Shown here: piece by piece, positions 44,375 to 54,475 of the stretch
Position numbering within the stretch: the first letter of the stretch is position 1
How the letters are laid out: each line of letters starts with the position of its first letter
Assembly (NCBI RefSeq): GCF_026072915.1
Contig: NZ_AP025943.1
Coordinates: 2,914,001-2,978,000 of the forward strand
Reading direction: 5' to 3'
DNA from: Akkermansia biwaensis
GTDB lineage: Bacteria; Verrucomicrobiota; Verrucomicrobiia; Verrucomicrobiales; Akkermansiaceae
Length of the DNA: 64,000 nt
Translations under genes and position numbers: made by a program
The notes under the pieces: generated by a model
Database searches by the model: none
Seen by the model: the letters and a program-made list of their open reading frames with translations, nothing else
Told to the model about the DNA's origin: nothing

Positions 44375-45307
44375 ATGAAACCCTATTACACCCTGGCCGA
44401 TCTTCTGGATGAAGAAAACCCGTTCGATGCCGACGAACCCGTTGCCGCCGGACTGGCCGTCATCGGCTACCCCATCGACCATTCCAAATCTCCGGCCATG
44501 CAGCAGGCCGCGCTGGATGCCGCGGGCATCAAGGCGCGCTACATACGCATCCAGGCGTCTCCGGAGGAATTCGCGGACGTGGTGCGCCTGATCCGGGACA
44601 AGGGGTTCATCGGCGCCAACGTGACCGTTCCCCACAAGCAGGCTGCCTGCGCGCTCTGCGACGAAACGGATGCCCTGTCCCGCGCCACGGGGTCGGTCAA
44701 CACACTCGTCTTCCAGAAAGACGGCTCCATCACCGGGTTCAATACGGACGGCCCCGGTTTTTCCCGAGCCATCCGGGAAGAATTCTCCGTGGACCTCAGG
44801 GATTTGAAAATCGTTCTTCTGGGAGCCTGCGGAGGCGCCGGACTGGCCCTGGCCTACACCTGCGCCATGCAGCGCTGCGAACGGCTGACGCTGGCCGGCA
44901 GATCGGAGGAAAAACTCCAGGCTCTCAAGAACAGGCTGGATTCCTTCTTCATTGACGAAAACAGGCTGGAAGGGGCGTACGACCGCCTGACGGCCCACCT
45001 GAACAACACGCCTCGCTTTAATGCGGCCGTAGAGGATGCCGATCTGATCGTCAACGCCACGGCCCTGGGCCTGAAACCTACGGACCCGTCCCCCGTGCCG
45101 TCCTCCCTGTTTTCCGCGCACCATCTGGTATATGACCTCCAGACGCACAACGACGCCTTCCAAATGGAAGCCCGCTTCCAGGGGGCCAGGACGGCCGACG
45201 GCCTTTCCATGCTGATTCACCAGGGCGCTCTCTCCTTTGAACGCTGGTTCGGCATCAAGCCGGACGTAGCCGCCATGCGCCAAGCCCTTGAAAGGAAAGA
45301 TGCCTGA
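44375..45307 (+). CDS. aroE: Shikimate dehydrogenase
   Basis: 310 residues from ATG 44375 (MKPYYTLADLL). It reduces 3-dehydroshikimate to shikimate with NADPH in aromatic amino acid synthesis. Substrate site: HSKSP (36-40), NVTVPHK with catalytic K88, and D125 in GFNTDGPGF. The nucleotide-binding loop GACGGAGLALA follows at about 152. The C-terminal MLIHQGALSFERWFG is typical. A leader of about 22 residues before the first strand makes it somewhat longer than the E. coli enzyme (272). The mutY start lies inside its last codons. Confidence 0.94.
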   Translation: MKPYYTLADLLDEENPFDADEPVAAGLAVIGYPIDHSKSPAMQQAALDAAGIKARYIRIQASPEEFADVVRLIRDKGFIGANVTVPHKQAACALCDETDALSRATGSVNTLVFQKDGSITGFNTDGPGFSRAIREEFSVDLRDLKIVLLGACGGAGLALAYTCAMQRCERLTLAGRSEEKLQALKNRLDSFFIDENRLEGAYDRLTAHLNNTPRFNAAVEDADLIVNATALGLKPTDPSPVPSSLFSAHHLVYDLQTHNDAFQMEARFQGARTADGLSMLIHQGALSFERWFGIKPDVAAMRQALERKDA

Positions 45308-46325
45308 TACCTCCCCTATCTTCGACATCCAGGCTTTCCGGAACGCCCTGGTGGAATGGTTCAGGCGGGAGGGAAAAGATTACCCGTGGCGGCGCACGGA
45401 AGATCCGTGGCACATCCTCGTTTCCGAGCTGATGCTTCAGCAGACCACCATTCCCACGGTGCTCGGCAGGTATGAACTCTGGATGCGCCGCTTCCCCACT
45501 CCGCACCACCTGGCCGCCGTGGACGAACAGACGGCCCTGCGTTCCTGGGAGGGTCTGGGGTATTACCGCCGCGTGCGCTCCCTCCAGGCCATCGCGCGAG
45601 AAATCGTCACTTCGTTCGGCGGAACATTCCCCTCGGACAAGGAAGGGCTGAAAAAGCTTCCCGGCATCGGCCCGTACACGTCCGGAGCCCTGCTCTCCTT
45701 CGCCTTCAACAAGCCGGCCCCCATCGTGGACGCCAACGTGGCGCGCGTGCTGTCCCGCATAGACAACTATTCCACGGCCGTGGACTCCACGGAGGGACTG
45801 AAATACCTGTGGGCACGGGCGGAAGAACTGGTGGACCCGGATCATGCGCGGGAATTCAACTCCGCCATCATGGAACTGGGGCAGACCTATTGCCGGATCA
45901 GCGCGCCGGACTGCCTGCTCTGCCCCGTGCGCTCCTTCTGTACGGCGGAACGGCCGGAAACGCTGCCCGTCAAAAATCCCAAGCCGGAAATCACGCGGGC
46001 GGAGCACCACGACATCCTCTACATCCGCAATAAATCCATCCTGCTGTCCAAATGTCAGGAAGGCGAACGCCACGCGGGCATGTACCGCTTCCCCCAGCGG
46101 GACGACGACCACACGCTCTCCCTGCCCCATCTGTTGAAACAGACCTACAATGTGACCCGCTACCGGGTCACCCGCTATATCCACCATGTGACGGACGCCC
46201 CCGCTTTAAGACCGGAGGAGGAACTGATCCCGCTGGAAAAAGTTCATGAACTGCCCATGGCCTCCCCGGACCGCAAGGCCCTGAATTCCGCCGCACTCGG
46301 CAAACTGCTGGACAAGATCAAATGA
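45300..46325 (+). CDS. mutY: A/G-specific adenine glycosylase MutY
   Basis: 341 residues from ATG 45300, overlapping the aroE stop by 8 bases. It removes adenine mispaired with 8-oxoguanine. Catalytic residues are E43 in SELMLQQTT and D144 in APIVDANVARV. The helix-hairpin-helix is LPGIGPYTSGA (120-130). The 4Fe-4S ligands C198-x6-C205-x2-C208-x5-C214 are intact. The C-terminal part (about 225-341) is the NUDIX-like 8-oxoG-sensing domain. Co-transcribed with aroE and aat. Confidence 0.95.
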   Translation: MPDTSPIFDIQAFRNALVEWFRREGKDYPWRRTEDPWHILVSELMLQQTTIPTVLGRYELWMRRFPTPHHLAAVDEQTALRSWEGLGYYRRVRSLQAIAREIVTSFGGTFPSDKEGLKKLPGIGPYTSGALLSFAFNKPAPIVDANVARVLSRIDNYSTAVDSTEGLKYLWARAEELVDPDHAREFNSAIMELGQTYCRISAPDCLLCPVRSFCTAERPETLPVKNPKPEITRAEHHDILYIRNKSILLSKCQEGERHAGMYRFPQRDDDHTLSLPHLLKQTYNVTRYRVTRYIHHVTDAPALRPEEELIPLEKVHELPMASPDRKALNSAALGKLLDKIK

Positions 46326-46900
46326 CTTCCGGCCTGACACCTGAACTCACTCTCTCCGCCTACTGCCAGGGATGCTTCCCGATGGCGGATCCGTCCACCG
46401 GGGAAATTTCCTTTTATGAACCGGACCCGCGAGCCCTGATTCCCCTGGACGAGCGTTTCCACATTCCCCACGGCCTACGCCGCACCCTGCGCAAAAAACC
46501 TTTTGAAATACGGATGGACACGGCTTTTGCGGAAGTCGTCCATGCGTGCGCCCGGACGGACCAGCCCGAAGAACAGTGGATAGACGGCCAGATTGAGGAA
46601 GTGTACGGCAAACTCCATGAAATGGGATTTGCGCACAGTGTGGAATGCTGGGATGGAGAAGGACTGCAAGGCGGCCTGTACGGGATTTCCCTGGGAAAGG
46701 CGTTTTTCGGGGAAAGCATGTTCCACCGGAAAACGGATGCCAGCAAGATAGCGCTGGTGGCGCTGGTGCAGTACCTGCGGGCGCACCAGTTCCTTTTCCT
46801 GGACACCCAGTGGACAACGCCGCATTTGCTGAAATTCGGGACGTATGAGGTGCCGGCCCGGGAATACCGGGAAATGCTGAAACGGGCGCTGGAGGGGTGA
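46322..46900 (+). CDS. aat: Leucyl/phenylalanyl-tRNA-protein transferase
   Basis: 192 residues, slightly shorter than the E. coli enzyme (234). It attaches Leu or Phe to N-terminal Arg/Lys of proteins so that ClpS-ClpAP degrades them (N-degron pathway). Family motifs: YCQGCFPM, EPDPRALIPLD, GLYGISLGKAFFGESMF, DASKIALVAL, FLFLDTQW. The start overlaps the mutY stop by 4 bases (ATGA), so translation is coupled. Confidence 0.93.
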   Translation: MTSGLTPELTLSAYCQGCFPMADPSTGEISFYEPDPRALIPLDERFHIPHGLRRTLRKKPFEIRMDTAFAEVVHACARTDQPEEQWIDGQIEEVYGKLHEMGFAHSVECWDGEGLQGGLYGISLGKAFFGESMFHRKTDASKIALVALVQYLRAHQFLFLDTQWTTPHLLKFGTYEVPAREYREMLKRALEG

Positions 46901-46912
46901 GGGGGAGAGGCG

Positions 46913-46930
46913 GCTTTAATGGACTTAATG
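46913..46930. repeat. Left 9-bp repeat array flanking the four-helix-bundle gene
   Basis: Read on the minus strand: CATTAAGTC then CATTAAAGC, two 9-bp units. It is inverted relative to the array at 47532-47567. The 18 bases 46918-46935 match 47545-47562 as an inverted repeat with two mismatches. It sits 16 bases before the gene start. Confidence 0.7.
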
Positions 46931-46946
46931 GACGGAAGGGGCAAGG

Positions 46947-47510
46947 ATGGACAACGGATTTATTCCCAAACACGGAGGTTACAAAAATCTGGTTGTTTAC
47001 CGGATTGCAGAGGTCACTTATGATTTCACCTTCCGGTTCTGTAACAAGTACGTAAAAAATCAGGGACGAACGTATGACCAGATGGTTCAGGCGGCACGTT
47101 CCGGCATGCAGAACATCGCGGAAGGAAGCGTGGATTCGGGCGTCAGCAAAGCATCTGAATTGAAACTCACCGGAATCGCTAAAGGAAGCCTTCAGGAATT
47201 AAGGGAAGACTATAGTTCCTACATGCGCCAGCGGGGCCTGGAACAATGGAAAAACAACAGTCCTTACGCACAGGAACTGATTAAAGCCAGATTTTCTTCA
47301 GCACAGGAAGTCATCCGCTGGGTAGGAACGCACAAGGATTTCCGGCCCGACCACTTTGGAGCCAATGCGGCGATTATCCTCATTAATGTGGCTCTTGGCC
47401 TTCTTACGAGACTCATCCAGGCTCAGGAACGGGATTTCCTGCAAAACGGCGGCATTCGCGAACGCATGACTCGCGCCCGCCTGGAACAACGCAAGCGCCG
47501 GGACAAGTAA
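46947..47510 (+). CDS. Four-helix-bundle protein (S23/IVP superfamily)
   Basis: 187 residues, nearly all helical. It matches the four-helix-bundle family first seen in 23S rRNA intervening sequences and structurally akin to the Avd protein of diversity-generating retroelements. Typical segments: YKNLVVYRIAEVTYDFTFRF, QMVQAARSGMQNIAEGSVD, ELKLTGIAKGSLQELREDY. The C-terminal 60 residues form an extra helical suffix ending in a basic tail (RMTRARLEQRKRRDK). Known members bind nucleic acid or other proteins, but no cellular role is settled. No reverse transcriptase or variable repeat is nearby. The gene is enclosed by inverted arrays of 9-bp repeats. Confidence 0.88.
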   Translation: MDNGFIPKHGGYKNLVVYRIAEVTYDFTFRFCNKYVKNQGRTYDQMVQAARSGMQNIAEGSVDSGVSKASELKLTGIAKGSLQELREDYSSYMRQRGLEQWKNNSPYAQELIKARFSSAQEVIRWVGTHKDFRPDHFGANAAIILINVALGLLTRLIQAQERDFLQNGGIRERMTRARLEQRKRRDK

Positions 47511-47531
47511 CCCATCATAGGAGGAGCACCT

Positions 47532-47567
47532 CACCCAGTCCACTCTGTCCATTAAGTTCATTCCCCC
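47532..47567. repeat. Right 9-bp repeat array flanking the four-helix-bundle gene
   Basis: Four degenerate 9-bp units in tandem: CACCCAGTC, CACTCTGTC, CATTAAGTT, CATTCCCCC. The third matches the unit of the left array in inverted orientation. It begins 21 bases past the gene stop and lies just before the ppdK terminator. Confidence 0.65.
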
Positions 47568-47578
47568 TCCCTATCCAC

Positions 47579-47611
47579 AAAAAAGCCCGCGGCTCCGGAG
47601 AGCCACGGGCT
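47579..47611 (-). terminator. Intrinsic terminator of ppdK
   Basis: Stem AGCCCGTGGCTC/GAGCCGCGGGCT on the minus strand (47611-47584) with one mismatch and loop TCCG, followed by six T (47584-47579). It lies 23 bases beyond the ppdK stop. Confidence 0.88.
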
Positions 47612-47634
47612 GACTTTTAACCCTTAACAAAGAC

Positions 47635-50379
47635 TTACGCCTGTTCCAGAGCTGCCTGGGCGGCGGCCAGACGGGCGGTCGGGACGCGGTAGGGGGAGCA
47701 GCTCACGTAGGTAAGGCCGAGCGTGTTGCAGAACTTGACGGAGGCGGGGTCGCCGCCGTGTTCGCCGCAGATGCCCAGCTTGATGTCCGGGCGGGTGGAG
47801 CGGCCAAGTTCCACGGCAATCTTCATGAGCTTGCCGACGCCTTCCTGGTCGATGGAGGCAAAGACGTTTTTCTTGATAATTTCCAGTTCCTGGTACTGTG
47901 GCAGGAAGGAGCCGGAGTCGTCGCGGCTCATGCCCAGGCCCGTCTGGGTCAGGTCATTGGTGCCGAAGGAGAAGAACTGGGCGGTTTCCGCGATTTCGTC
48001 GGCCGTGACGGCGGCGCGCGGGATTTCGATCATGGTGCCCACGAGGTAGTCCACCTTGGTGCCCTTTTCCTCGAACACCTGCTGGGCCACCTTGTCGATG
48101 ATGGCTTTCTGGATGTCCAGTTCCTTCTTGAAGGCCACCAGGGGAACCATGATTTCAGGCACCACGGCAAAGCCTTCTTCCTGGGAGACTTCCACAGCGG
48201 CTTCAAAGATGGCGCGGGCCTGCATTTCCGTGATTTCCGGATAGGCGATGCCGAGGCGGCAACCGCGGTGGCCGAGCATCGGGTTGAACTCGTGGAGTTC
48301 AGCCACGCGGCGCATGATGACTTCCACGGGCATGCCGATCTTCTGGGCCAAGTCAAGCTGCTGTTCCTTCGTCTGGGGCAGGAATTCGTGCAGGGGCGGG
48401 TCCAGCAGGCGGATGGTGCCCGGCAGGCCCTTGAGCGCCTTGAAGATGCCCTTGAAGTCGCCCTTCTGGTAGGGAAGAAGCTTGGAAACGGCCGCCACGC
48501 GGTCGCTCTTCTTGGTGGAGAGGATCATTTCACGAACGAAGTCGATGCGGTCCCCTTCAAAGAACATGTGCTCCGTGCGGCAGAGACCGATGCCCGTGGC
48601 GCCGAAGGCGAGGGCGGCTTCCGTCTGCTTGGGAGAGTCCGCATTGGTGCGCACCTTCATCTTCGAGCAGTCGTCGCACCACTGCATGAGCTTGGCGAAG
48701 TTCTGGTAGGTACGGCTGTCTTCCGGCTTCATGGTCTTGGAGATCAGAACCTGGATGATTTCAGAGGGGGAGGTTTCCACCTTGCCGGCGTACACCAGGC
48801 CACTCGTTCCGTCGATGGACATGTAGTCGCCTTCGTTGAAGGTCATGCCGCCAACGGTGACGGTGCGGTTATTGTAGTCCACGATGACTTCGTCGGCGCC
48901 GCAGACGCAGACCTTGCCCATCTGGCGGGCGACGAGGGCCGCGTGGGAGGAGACGCCGCCGCGGGCGGTCAGAATGCCTTCCGCGGCGATCATGCCGCGC
49001 AGGTCTTCCGGAGAGGTTTCCAGACGGACCAGGAGAACTTTTTCACCGTTGTCCGCGGCTTCCACGCAGCGTTCCGCATTCAGGTAGATGCGGCCGGTGG
49101 CAGCGCCGGGGCCGGCGGGAAGGCCGCGGGTGAGCATCTTGGCCTGCTTGATGGCCTCGCGGTCGAAGATCGGGGTCAGGAGCTGGTCCACCTGGTCCGC
49201 GGGAATGCGGCGCACGGCGGTTTTCCAGTCGATCAGGCCCTGCTCCACCATTTCACAGGCGATGCGGAAGGCGGCCACGCCGGTGCGCTTGCCGTTGCGG
49301 GTCTGGAGCATGTACACGGTGCGGTCCTGAATGGTGAATTCGAAGTCCTGCATGTCGTGGAAGTGGTTTTCCAGCACTTCGCGGATGCGCATGAGTTCAT
49401 TGAAGGCGGCGGGCATCACGTCGTGAAGGGCTGCCACGGGAGCGGGCGTGCGGACGCCGGCCACCACGTCTTCACCCTGGGCGTTCATCAGGAATTCGCC
49501 GTAGAATTCGTTTTCGCCGGAAGCGGGGTTGCGGGTGAACGCCACGCCGGAACCGGATTCTTCACCCGTGTTGCCGAATACCATGGCCTGCACGTTGACG
49601 GCGGTGCCCCATTCGGAGGGAATGCCGTATTTCTGGCGGTAAACGATGGCGCGGTCATTGTTCCAAGAACCGAACACAGCGCCGATGGCACCCTGGAGCT
49701 GTTCCCACGGGCATTCCGGGAATTCATGACCGGTGCGTTCCAGCACCAGCTTCTTGAAGCGGGAGACAAGTTCCTTCAGGTCGTCCGCGGAAAGCTTGGT
49801 GTCTTCCACGTCGGCGCTGCCGTAGCGTTCTTCCTTGATGGCGGCAATGGCGGCTTCAAAGGGTTCGTGGTCTTCATCCGGGTTCTTCTGCACGCCCAGC
49901 ACCACGTCGCCGTACATCTGCACGAAGCGGCGGTAGCAGTCCCACGCAAAGCGGGGGTTGCCGGTGGCCTTCACCATGGCTTCCACGGATTTTTCATTCA
50001 GGCCGAGGTTCAGAATCGTGTCCATCATGCCGGGCATGGATTCCCGGGCGCCGGAACGCACGGCCACCAGCAGGGGCATGGCTTCCGTGTCGCCGAACTT
50101 GCGGCCCAGGATTTGTTCCATCTTGGCAACGCCTTCCTTGATCTGGGCGTCAAGCTGGGAGGGATAGGTGCAGTCGTGGTCGTAGTAATAGGTGCAAACT
50201 TCCGTGGTGATCGTGAATCCGGGAGGAACAGGCAGGCCGATGCGGGCCATTTCCGCGAGGTTGGCGCCCTTGCCGCCCAAAAGATTTTTCATGCTGCCAT
50301 TGCCGTCAGCGGACCCTCCGCCGAAGGAATAGACGAATTTGTCAGTGGATGCGCTGCACGCGCAGGAATTGGTGGACAT
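47635..50379 (-). CDS. ppdK: Pyruvate, phosphate dikinase
   Basis: 914 residues from ATG 50379 ([11 protein letters not shown]); the frame is open further upstream but lacks family sequence there. The enzyme interconverts pyruvate + ATP + Pi and PEP + AMP + PPi. The N-terminal ATP-grasp domain starts [20 protein letters not shown]. The central swivelling domain carries the phosphorylated His in [16 protein letters not shown] (about residue 476). The C-terminal TIM barrel has [16 protein letters not shown] and [11 protein letters not shown] with the catalytic Cys. Full length for the family. A single gene with its own terminator. Confidence 0.96.
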   Translation of the reverse strand: MSTNSCACSASTDKFVYSFGGGSADGNGSMKNLLGGKGANLAEMARIGLPVPPGFTITTEVCTYYYDHDCTYPSQLDAQIKEGVAKMEQILGRKFGDTEAMPLLVAVRSGARESMPGMMDTILNLGLNEKSVEAMVKATGNPRFAWDCYRRFVQMYGDVVLGVQKNPDEDHEPFEAAIAAIKEERYGSADVEDTKLSADDLKELVSRFKKLVLERTGHEFPECPWEQLQGAIGAVFGSWNNDRAIVYRQKYGIPSEWGTAVNVQAMVFGNTGEESGSGVAFTRNPASGENEFYGEFLMNAQGEDVVAGVRTPAPVAALHDVMPAAFNELMRIREVLENHFHDMQDFEFTIQDRTVYMLQTRNGKRTGVAAFRIACEMVEQGLIDWKTAVRRIPADQVDQLLTPIFDREAIKQAKMLTRGLPAGPGAATGRIYLNAERCVEAADNGEKVLLVRLETSPEDLRGMIAAEGILTARGGVSSHAALVARQMGKVCVCGADEVIVDYNNRTVTVGGMTFNEGDYMSIDGTSGLVYAGKVETSPSEIIQVLISKTMKPEDSRTYQNFAKLMQWCDDCSKMKVRTNADSPKQTEAALAFGATGIGLCRTEHMFFEGDRIDFVREMILSTKKSDRVAAVSKLLPYQKGDFKGIFKALKGLPGTIRLLDPPLHEFLPQTKEQQLDLAQKIGMPVEVIMRRVAELHEFNPMLGHRGCRLGIAYPEITEMQARAIFEAAVEVSQEEGFAVVPEIMVPLVAFKKELDIQKAIIDKVAQQVFEEKGTKVDYLVGTMIEIPRAAVTADEIAETAQFFSFGTNDLTQTGLGMSRDDSGSFLPQYQELEIIKKNVFASIDQEGVGKLMKIAVELGRSTRPDIKLGICGEHGGDPASVKFCNTLGLTYVSCSPYRVPTARLAAAQAALEQA

Positions 50380-50775
50380 ATCGATTGTTGTAGTCGAATT
50401 AATGATTCTGCCCCAAAGCCGGCCGCATGAGTCAACAAGAGACCCAAAAGCAAGTTGGGGTCGAGTAAAGATGCCCGGCGCATCCGCCTTTGTCAACTCG
50501 AAATTGTAAGGAAAACAAAAATGTTTTTGATGATTTTTGGGAGAAAATATTTTCCCCGTTTTTTCCGCATCTCGGCACCTCCCGCTGATTTACCTCACAG
50601 CGTTTCCCGGAAATAAAACCCGGCTCACCGCCAGGGACGGCCTGCCGGGAATTCCTCATGAATGATGTCCGCTGCCCGGTAACATAACGGAATGGCCGAG
50701 CCCGGCTTTCCACCGTCCGCGTACGGGAGGCGGCCACAGTGTTCCTCCCCTCCTACAAGGGCTTGTCCCCTGCCA
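50380..50775. other. Intergenic region between ppdK and the pgi terminator
   Basis: About 400 bp. It holds an AT-rich block (50500-50560) that could serve as an UP element and the promoter-like pair noted separately. The rest (50580-50775) is ordinary sequence in which I see no gene, RNA or repeat. Confidence 0.5.
50468..50496 (-). promoter_or_regulatory. Possible ppdK promoter
   Basis: On the minus strand TTGACA (50496-50491) and a weak CATCTT (50473-50468) are 17 bp apart, preceded by an AT-rich stretch. The leader to the ATG at 50379 would be about 85 bases. Confidence 0.3.
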
Positions 50776-50814
50776 ATAAAAAGCGAACGCCTATCGACAA
50801 GACAGGAGTTCGCT
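50776..50814 (-). terminator. Intrinsic terminator after pgi
   Basis: Minus-strand stem AGCGAAC/GTTCGCT (50814-50808 and 50788-50782) extended by CCTGTC/GATAGG, followed by TTTTTATT. It is 22 bases beyond the pgi stop. Confidence 0.85.
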
Positions 50815-50836
50815 GAAAAATATGTTTTACCGGTTT

Positions 50837-52375
50837 TTACGCCTTGCAGAAGGTGTCTTCATCCGCACAGTCCGCTTCCTTCCATGTGACGGAGGAGTCG
50901 CCGGAGGCGATGTGGACCAGGCAGTGGTACACGGCCTCCGGGTCGGCATCCAGCCGGGCGGCCACCTGCGCGGCCGTTTCCGGAGCGGAACCAATGGCTT
51001 TCCGGACTTTCCCCAGCAGGGCCAGGAAGGTTCCGGCGGCTTTTTTGCCGGCTTCCACGCCGGGCTGGTGGTAGGCGTTGATGTTCACCAGGGACGCATA
51101 GAAAGAAACGGCGCGCTCAAAGAGGGCGATCAGCATGCCGAGCGTTTTGGCGTTCACTTCCGGAATGGAAATGGTGATGGAGGAACGTCCGGATTCCGCA
51201 AGAGCCTGGCGCGTACCGCGCAGGAAGCCCTGGAGGAAGTCCCCGCAGGTGGCGCCCGCTTCCACTTCCACCGCGTCCGCAGAGCATTCCCGCACTTCAA
51301 TGAAGGTGGCGAAGAAGTTGTTTACGCCGTCGCGGAGCTGCTGCACATACGCGTGCTGGTCCGTGGAGCCCTTGTTGCCGTACACGGAAATACCCTGGAA
51401 GACTTCATTGCCGTCCAGGTCCAGCCTTTTGCCGAGGGATTCCATGATGAGCTGCTGAAGGTATTTGGAGAAAAGCACCAGGGCGTCCTTGTAGGGGAGG
51501 ACCACCATGTCCTTTTCCCCTTTGCCGCCGGTGGCCTTGTACCAGGCCAGGGCCAGCTTCATGGAGGCGTTGCACTTCACGCACTCCCGACGGGTCTTTT
51601 CATCCATCAGGCGCGCTCCTTCCAGCAGGGCGTCCACGTCCACGCCCTGCAGAACAGCAGGAACAAGACCCACTACGGACATGACGGACGTGCGGCCGCC
51701 CACCCAGTCTTCCATCGGGAAGCGCTTGAGCCAGCCTTCCGCTTCCGCCGTCTTGTCCAGTTTGGAGCCCACGCCCGTAACGGCTACGGCCTGGGCGGCG
51801 AAGTCCAGCCCGTGCTTGTTGAAAAAGTCCTGGGCCACCATCATGCCGTTGCGTGTTTCCGGAGTGCCGCCGGACTTGGAGATGACCACCACCAGCGTTT
51901 CTTCCAGAGGCAGGGATTCCAGCACGCGGTACATGCCGTCCGGGTCCGTATTGTCCAGGAAGAACATGTCCAGCCCGGCGGCGGGAATGGCGTCGGCCAC
52001 CAGTTCCGGACCCAGGGCGGAACCGCCGATGCCGATGACGAGGGCCGCGGAGTATTGTTCCGCGCGGGGAGGGGCGATCCTGCCGTCCAGCACGTCCCGT
52101 CCGAAGTCCTTGACGTCCGCCAGAGGGCCGTCAATGGCGGCTTTCAGTTCGGGAGTGGGGGCCAGGGCGGAATTGCGCAGCCAGTAATGGCCCACCATGC
52201 GGCCTTCGTCCGGGTTGGCGACGGCGCCGGATTCCAGCGCCTTCATGTCGGCGAAAGCCTTGTCGATCCTGCCCTGCATGGAGGACAGGAAAGCGTCGTC
52301 CAGCGGCAGTTTGGAAAAATCAAGGGAGATACCCATTTCCGGGTAGCGAACGAGTTGTTGTGCGTATAGGCTCAT
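50837..52375 (-). CDS. pgi: Glucose-6-phosphate isomerase
   Basis: 512 residues. It interconverts glucose-6-phosphate and fructose-6-phosphate. The two SIS domains are seen in [18 protein letters not shown] (about 110-127) and [16 protein letters not shown] (about 163-178). The later catalytic region is [15 protein letters not shown] with its Gln-His. The last 60 residues ([29 protein letters not shown]) look like a small winged-helix extension also found in some bacterial relatives. It starts 23 bases after a Sel1-repeat gene on the same strand and ends before a terminator. Confidence 0.93.
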   Translation of the reverse strand: MSLYAQQLVRYPEMGISLDFSKLPLDDAFLSSMQGRIDKAFADMKALESGAVANPDEGRMVGHYWLRNSALAPTPELKAAIDGPLADVKDFGRDVLDGRIAPPRAEQYSAALVIGIGGSALGPELVADAIPAAGLDMFFLDNTDPDGMYRVLESLPLEETLVVVISKSGGTPETRNGMMVAQDFFNKHGLDFAAQAVAVTGVGSKLDKTAEAEGWLKRFPMEDWVGGRTSVMSVVGLVPAVLQGVDVDALLEGARLMDEKTRRECVKCNASMKLALAWYKATGGKGEKDMVVLPYKDALVLFSKYLQQLIMESLGKRLDLDGNEVFQGISVYGNKGSTDQHAYVQQLRDGVNNFFATFIEVRECSADAVEVEAGATCGDFLQGFLRGTRQALAESGRSSITISIPEVNAKTLGMLIALFERAVSFYASLVNINAYHQPGVEAGKKAAGTFLALLGKVRKAIGSAPETAAQVAARLDADPEAVYHCLVHIASGDSSVTWKEADCADEDTFCKA

Positions 52376-52398
52376 GATAGTAATAGAGTGAGAAAGAA

Positions 52399-53487
52399 TT
52401 ATTTAAGTTTTTTAAGCACGCTTTTCGCCTGCACGTCATCCTGGTTCGCCGCCTTCTGGAACCATTCCCTGGCCTTGGCCGCGTCCTGCTGTACGCCGAA
52501 GCCTTTCTGGTACATGATGCCCATGTTGTACTGTTCGGAGGCATAGCCTTCTTCGGCAGCCCTCTTGCGGCGGTTGAGCTGTTCATTCGCCTCCGCTGGG
52601 GACAGGCCCACGGCCCGCGCCGCGTCCGGCCAGGTGTCGCCGTATTTCATGGCGGACGGGGCATAGGCGGCGGCGGCGGCCTTGCGGTTCAGTTCATCGG
52701 CCTTTTTCTTGTCCCGCTTCACGCCGTATTTGCCCAGGTCATAGAGAAACGCCATGCCCCAGTAACCGCGGGGACTGCCCAGTTCCGCCGCCTGCTGGAA
52801 GCATTCAAAAGCGTCCTCATATTTTTTGGTTCCCATGGAACGGACGGCATCCGCAATATGAAGTTCCGCCTCTTTCAGATCCGGGAATTCCGGAATGGCG
52901 GCCCATTCCCTCTTCAGCTCCTCCCGGTCCCTCTTGGATTTGGGAGGCATGCCCGCCGGACCAGAAAGGCGGAATACGGGGAAGTACCCCTCCATGGCCC
53001 CCATGTTCCCCAGGCCGGACATTAAAAACACGCTGGGAGCCACCCTCCACATGTGCATGTACAGGATGCGCCCTTCCTGCAGGGAATCCTTCGGCAGCCA
53101 TTCCGGCATGTTGGAAGGTTCCCCGTATTTTTCCGTCAGGCCCACCAGCAGGGCCTTGTAGGCGGATTTGAGCCTGGTTTCATACTCGGCGCCCTTGAAT
53201 TTGCTGCGGGAGTAGAAAACGACGCCGCGCAGGCCGCCGGAAGGGTCGTAGTCAAAATTCAGGGAAAAGGTCTGGCCGCCCACGGGCTGCTTGGTCTTGA
53301 ACACGCCGTTCAGCCCGGTGCGCCCCAGCAGGGCGTCCGTAGGCGGCCCTTCAATCCGCTTGCTCTGCCTCAGCGCTTTCAGCACCTGGTCCTTATCCAT
53401 TCCCGTCTCCAGATTCTCATAAAGGGCGGCAAAGAGATGCGGGCACGCGAACGCAAGAATACTGATGACACAGGCTAGTTTTTTCAT
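52399..53487 (-). CDS. Secreted Sel1-repeat protein
   Basis: 362 residues with signal peptide ([20 protein letters not shown]). The N-terminal half (about 20-170) is mixed alpha/beta and unassigned. From about 210 Sel1/TPR-like repeats follow: [42 protein letters not shown] and a good final repeat [21 protein letters not shown]. Sel1 proteins are helical scaffolds for protein binding. It is 23 bases upstream of pgi; the pairing may be only transcriptional. Confidence 0.82.
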   Translation of the reverse strand: MKKLACVISILAFACPHLFAALYENLETGMDKDQVLKALRQSKRIEGPPTDALLGRTGLNGVFKTKQPVGGQTFSLNFDYDPSGGLRGVVFYSRSKFKGAEYETRLKSAYKALLVGLTEKYGEPSNMPEWLPKDSLQEGRILYMHMWRVAPSVFLMSGLGNMGAMEGYFPVFRLSGPAGMPPKSKRDREELKREWAAIPEFPDLKEAELHIADAVRSMGTKKYEDAFECFQQAAELGSPRGYWGMAFLYDLGKYGVKRDKKKADELNRKAAAAAYAPSAMKYGDTWPDAARAVGLSPAEANEQLNRRKRAAEEGYASEQYNMGIMYQKGFGVQQDAAKAREWFQKAANQDDVQAKSVLKKLK

Positions 53488-53581
53488 ATAAGAAGCAATG
53501 GGCGGTTTCCTATCAAAGGGACATGGTTTTCAAAAGAATAAAATGCGTCAGCGCAGGTGAGGAAAATTTTTCATAAAATAT

Positions 53582-54475
53582 TCACTTCCAGTCCACCCAC
53601 AGCCTTTTCAGATAATCCTCCCCCGTAAAGTCCGCAGGCATGGGATCATGAATGAGACGGGCTCCGGGAGCGGCGGCCTCCACCATCCTGCGGAAGTCCG
53701 AATGGCTCAGCTTGCGGCAATTGCTGGTGCACAGCATCCAGCCGCCCCGCTCCAGGCATTTCCGCGCCAGGGAGACAAGTTCCCCGTAATGGGATTCCAC
53801 CCGGAACACCCTGCCCCTGTCGTCCCGTGAAAAAGTGGGGGGGTCCAGAATGATGCCGTGGAAGGTGCGGCCCTGTCTGGCGAACCGTTCCAGCCAGTGA
53901 AGCACGTCCCCCTTGCAGAAGTACTGGCCGGAGGGATCTATTCCGTTCAGCCTGAAATTTTCCCTGGCCCATTCCAGGCACGGCTGGGCCAGGTCCAGCG
54001 TGGTCGTCTGCGCGCCGCCCAGGGCGGCATAAACGGAAAAGGCTCCCGTATAGGCGAAGGTATTCAGCACTTTCATGCCCGGCCTGCTCCGTTCCCGCAC
54101 CCGGCGACGGTGATCGCGCTGGTCCAGAAAAATTCCCTGGGAATAACCCGCGGACATGTCCAGCCTGAACAGCACGCCCTGTTCCTCTGCCTCAAATTGC
54201 AGGGGAAGGATAGGTCCGGCAATCTGGACAGGAGCCTCCTTCTGATTCTGTTCCAGACGCTTGTGAAATACGGGAACATCAAGTTCAGCGAGTTCCTTAC
54301 CCAAATTCACGGGAACGGCACAGTCACGCGTGGAAACCAGGATGCGGTCTCCCAGCCGGTCCACAAACACGTCCGGATAGCCCTCTCCTTCCCCGTCAAT
54401 CACGCGGAAAATCTCGGTACGCGGAGGAATCAGTCCTTTCTTGTATTCCAGGCAATGGCGATACGTGCGGCTCAC
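53582..54475 (-). CDS. RlmI/RlmK-like rRNA cytosine methyltransferase
   Basis: 297 residues from a GTG at 54475. Class I SAM-dependent methyltransferase of the group that makes 5-methylcytosine 1962 in 23S rRNA. Motifs: GEGYPDVFVDRLGD, GIFLDQRDHRRRV, VLNTFAYTGAFSVYAALGGA (SAM loop), LDLAQPCLEWARENF, and the catalytic-site LDPPTFSRDD. The usual N-terminal PUA domain of RlmI is missing, so it may be a shorter paralogue with a different target. It stands alone on the minus strand. Confidence 0.87.
   Translation of the reverse strand: MSRTYRHCLEYKKGLIPPRTEIFRVIDGEGEGYPDVFVDRLGDRILVSTRDCAVPVNLGKELAELDVPVFHKRLEQNQKEAPVQIAGPILPLQFEAEEQGVLFRLDMSAGYSQGIFLDQRDHRRRVRERSRPGMKVLNTFAYTGAFSVYAALGGAQTTTLDLAQPCLEWARENFRLNGIDPSGQYFCKGDVLHWLERFARQGRTFHGIILDPPTFSRDDRGRVFRVESHYGELVSLARKCLERGGWMLCTSNCRKLSHSDFRRMVEAAAPGARLIHDPMPADFTGEDYLKRLWVDWK

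Noticed and set aside
46947-47510. Diversity-generating retroelement suggested by the Avd-like four-helix protein
   Set aside because: No reverse transcriptase and no template/variable repeat pair is visible nearby.
47758-50430. An 890-codon plus-strand frame opposite ppdK
   Set aside because: Antisense shadow of a complete pyruvate phosphate dikinase gene. Similar shadows lie opposite the RND pump, GH95, mutA, mutB and the Rhs gene.
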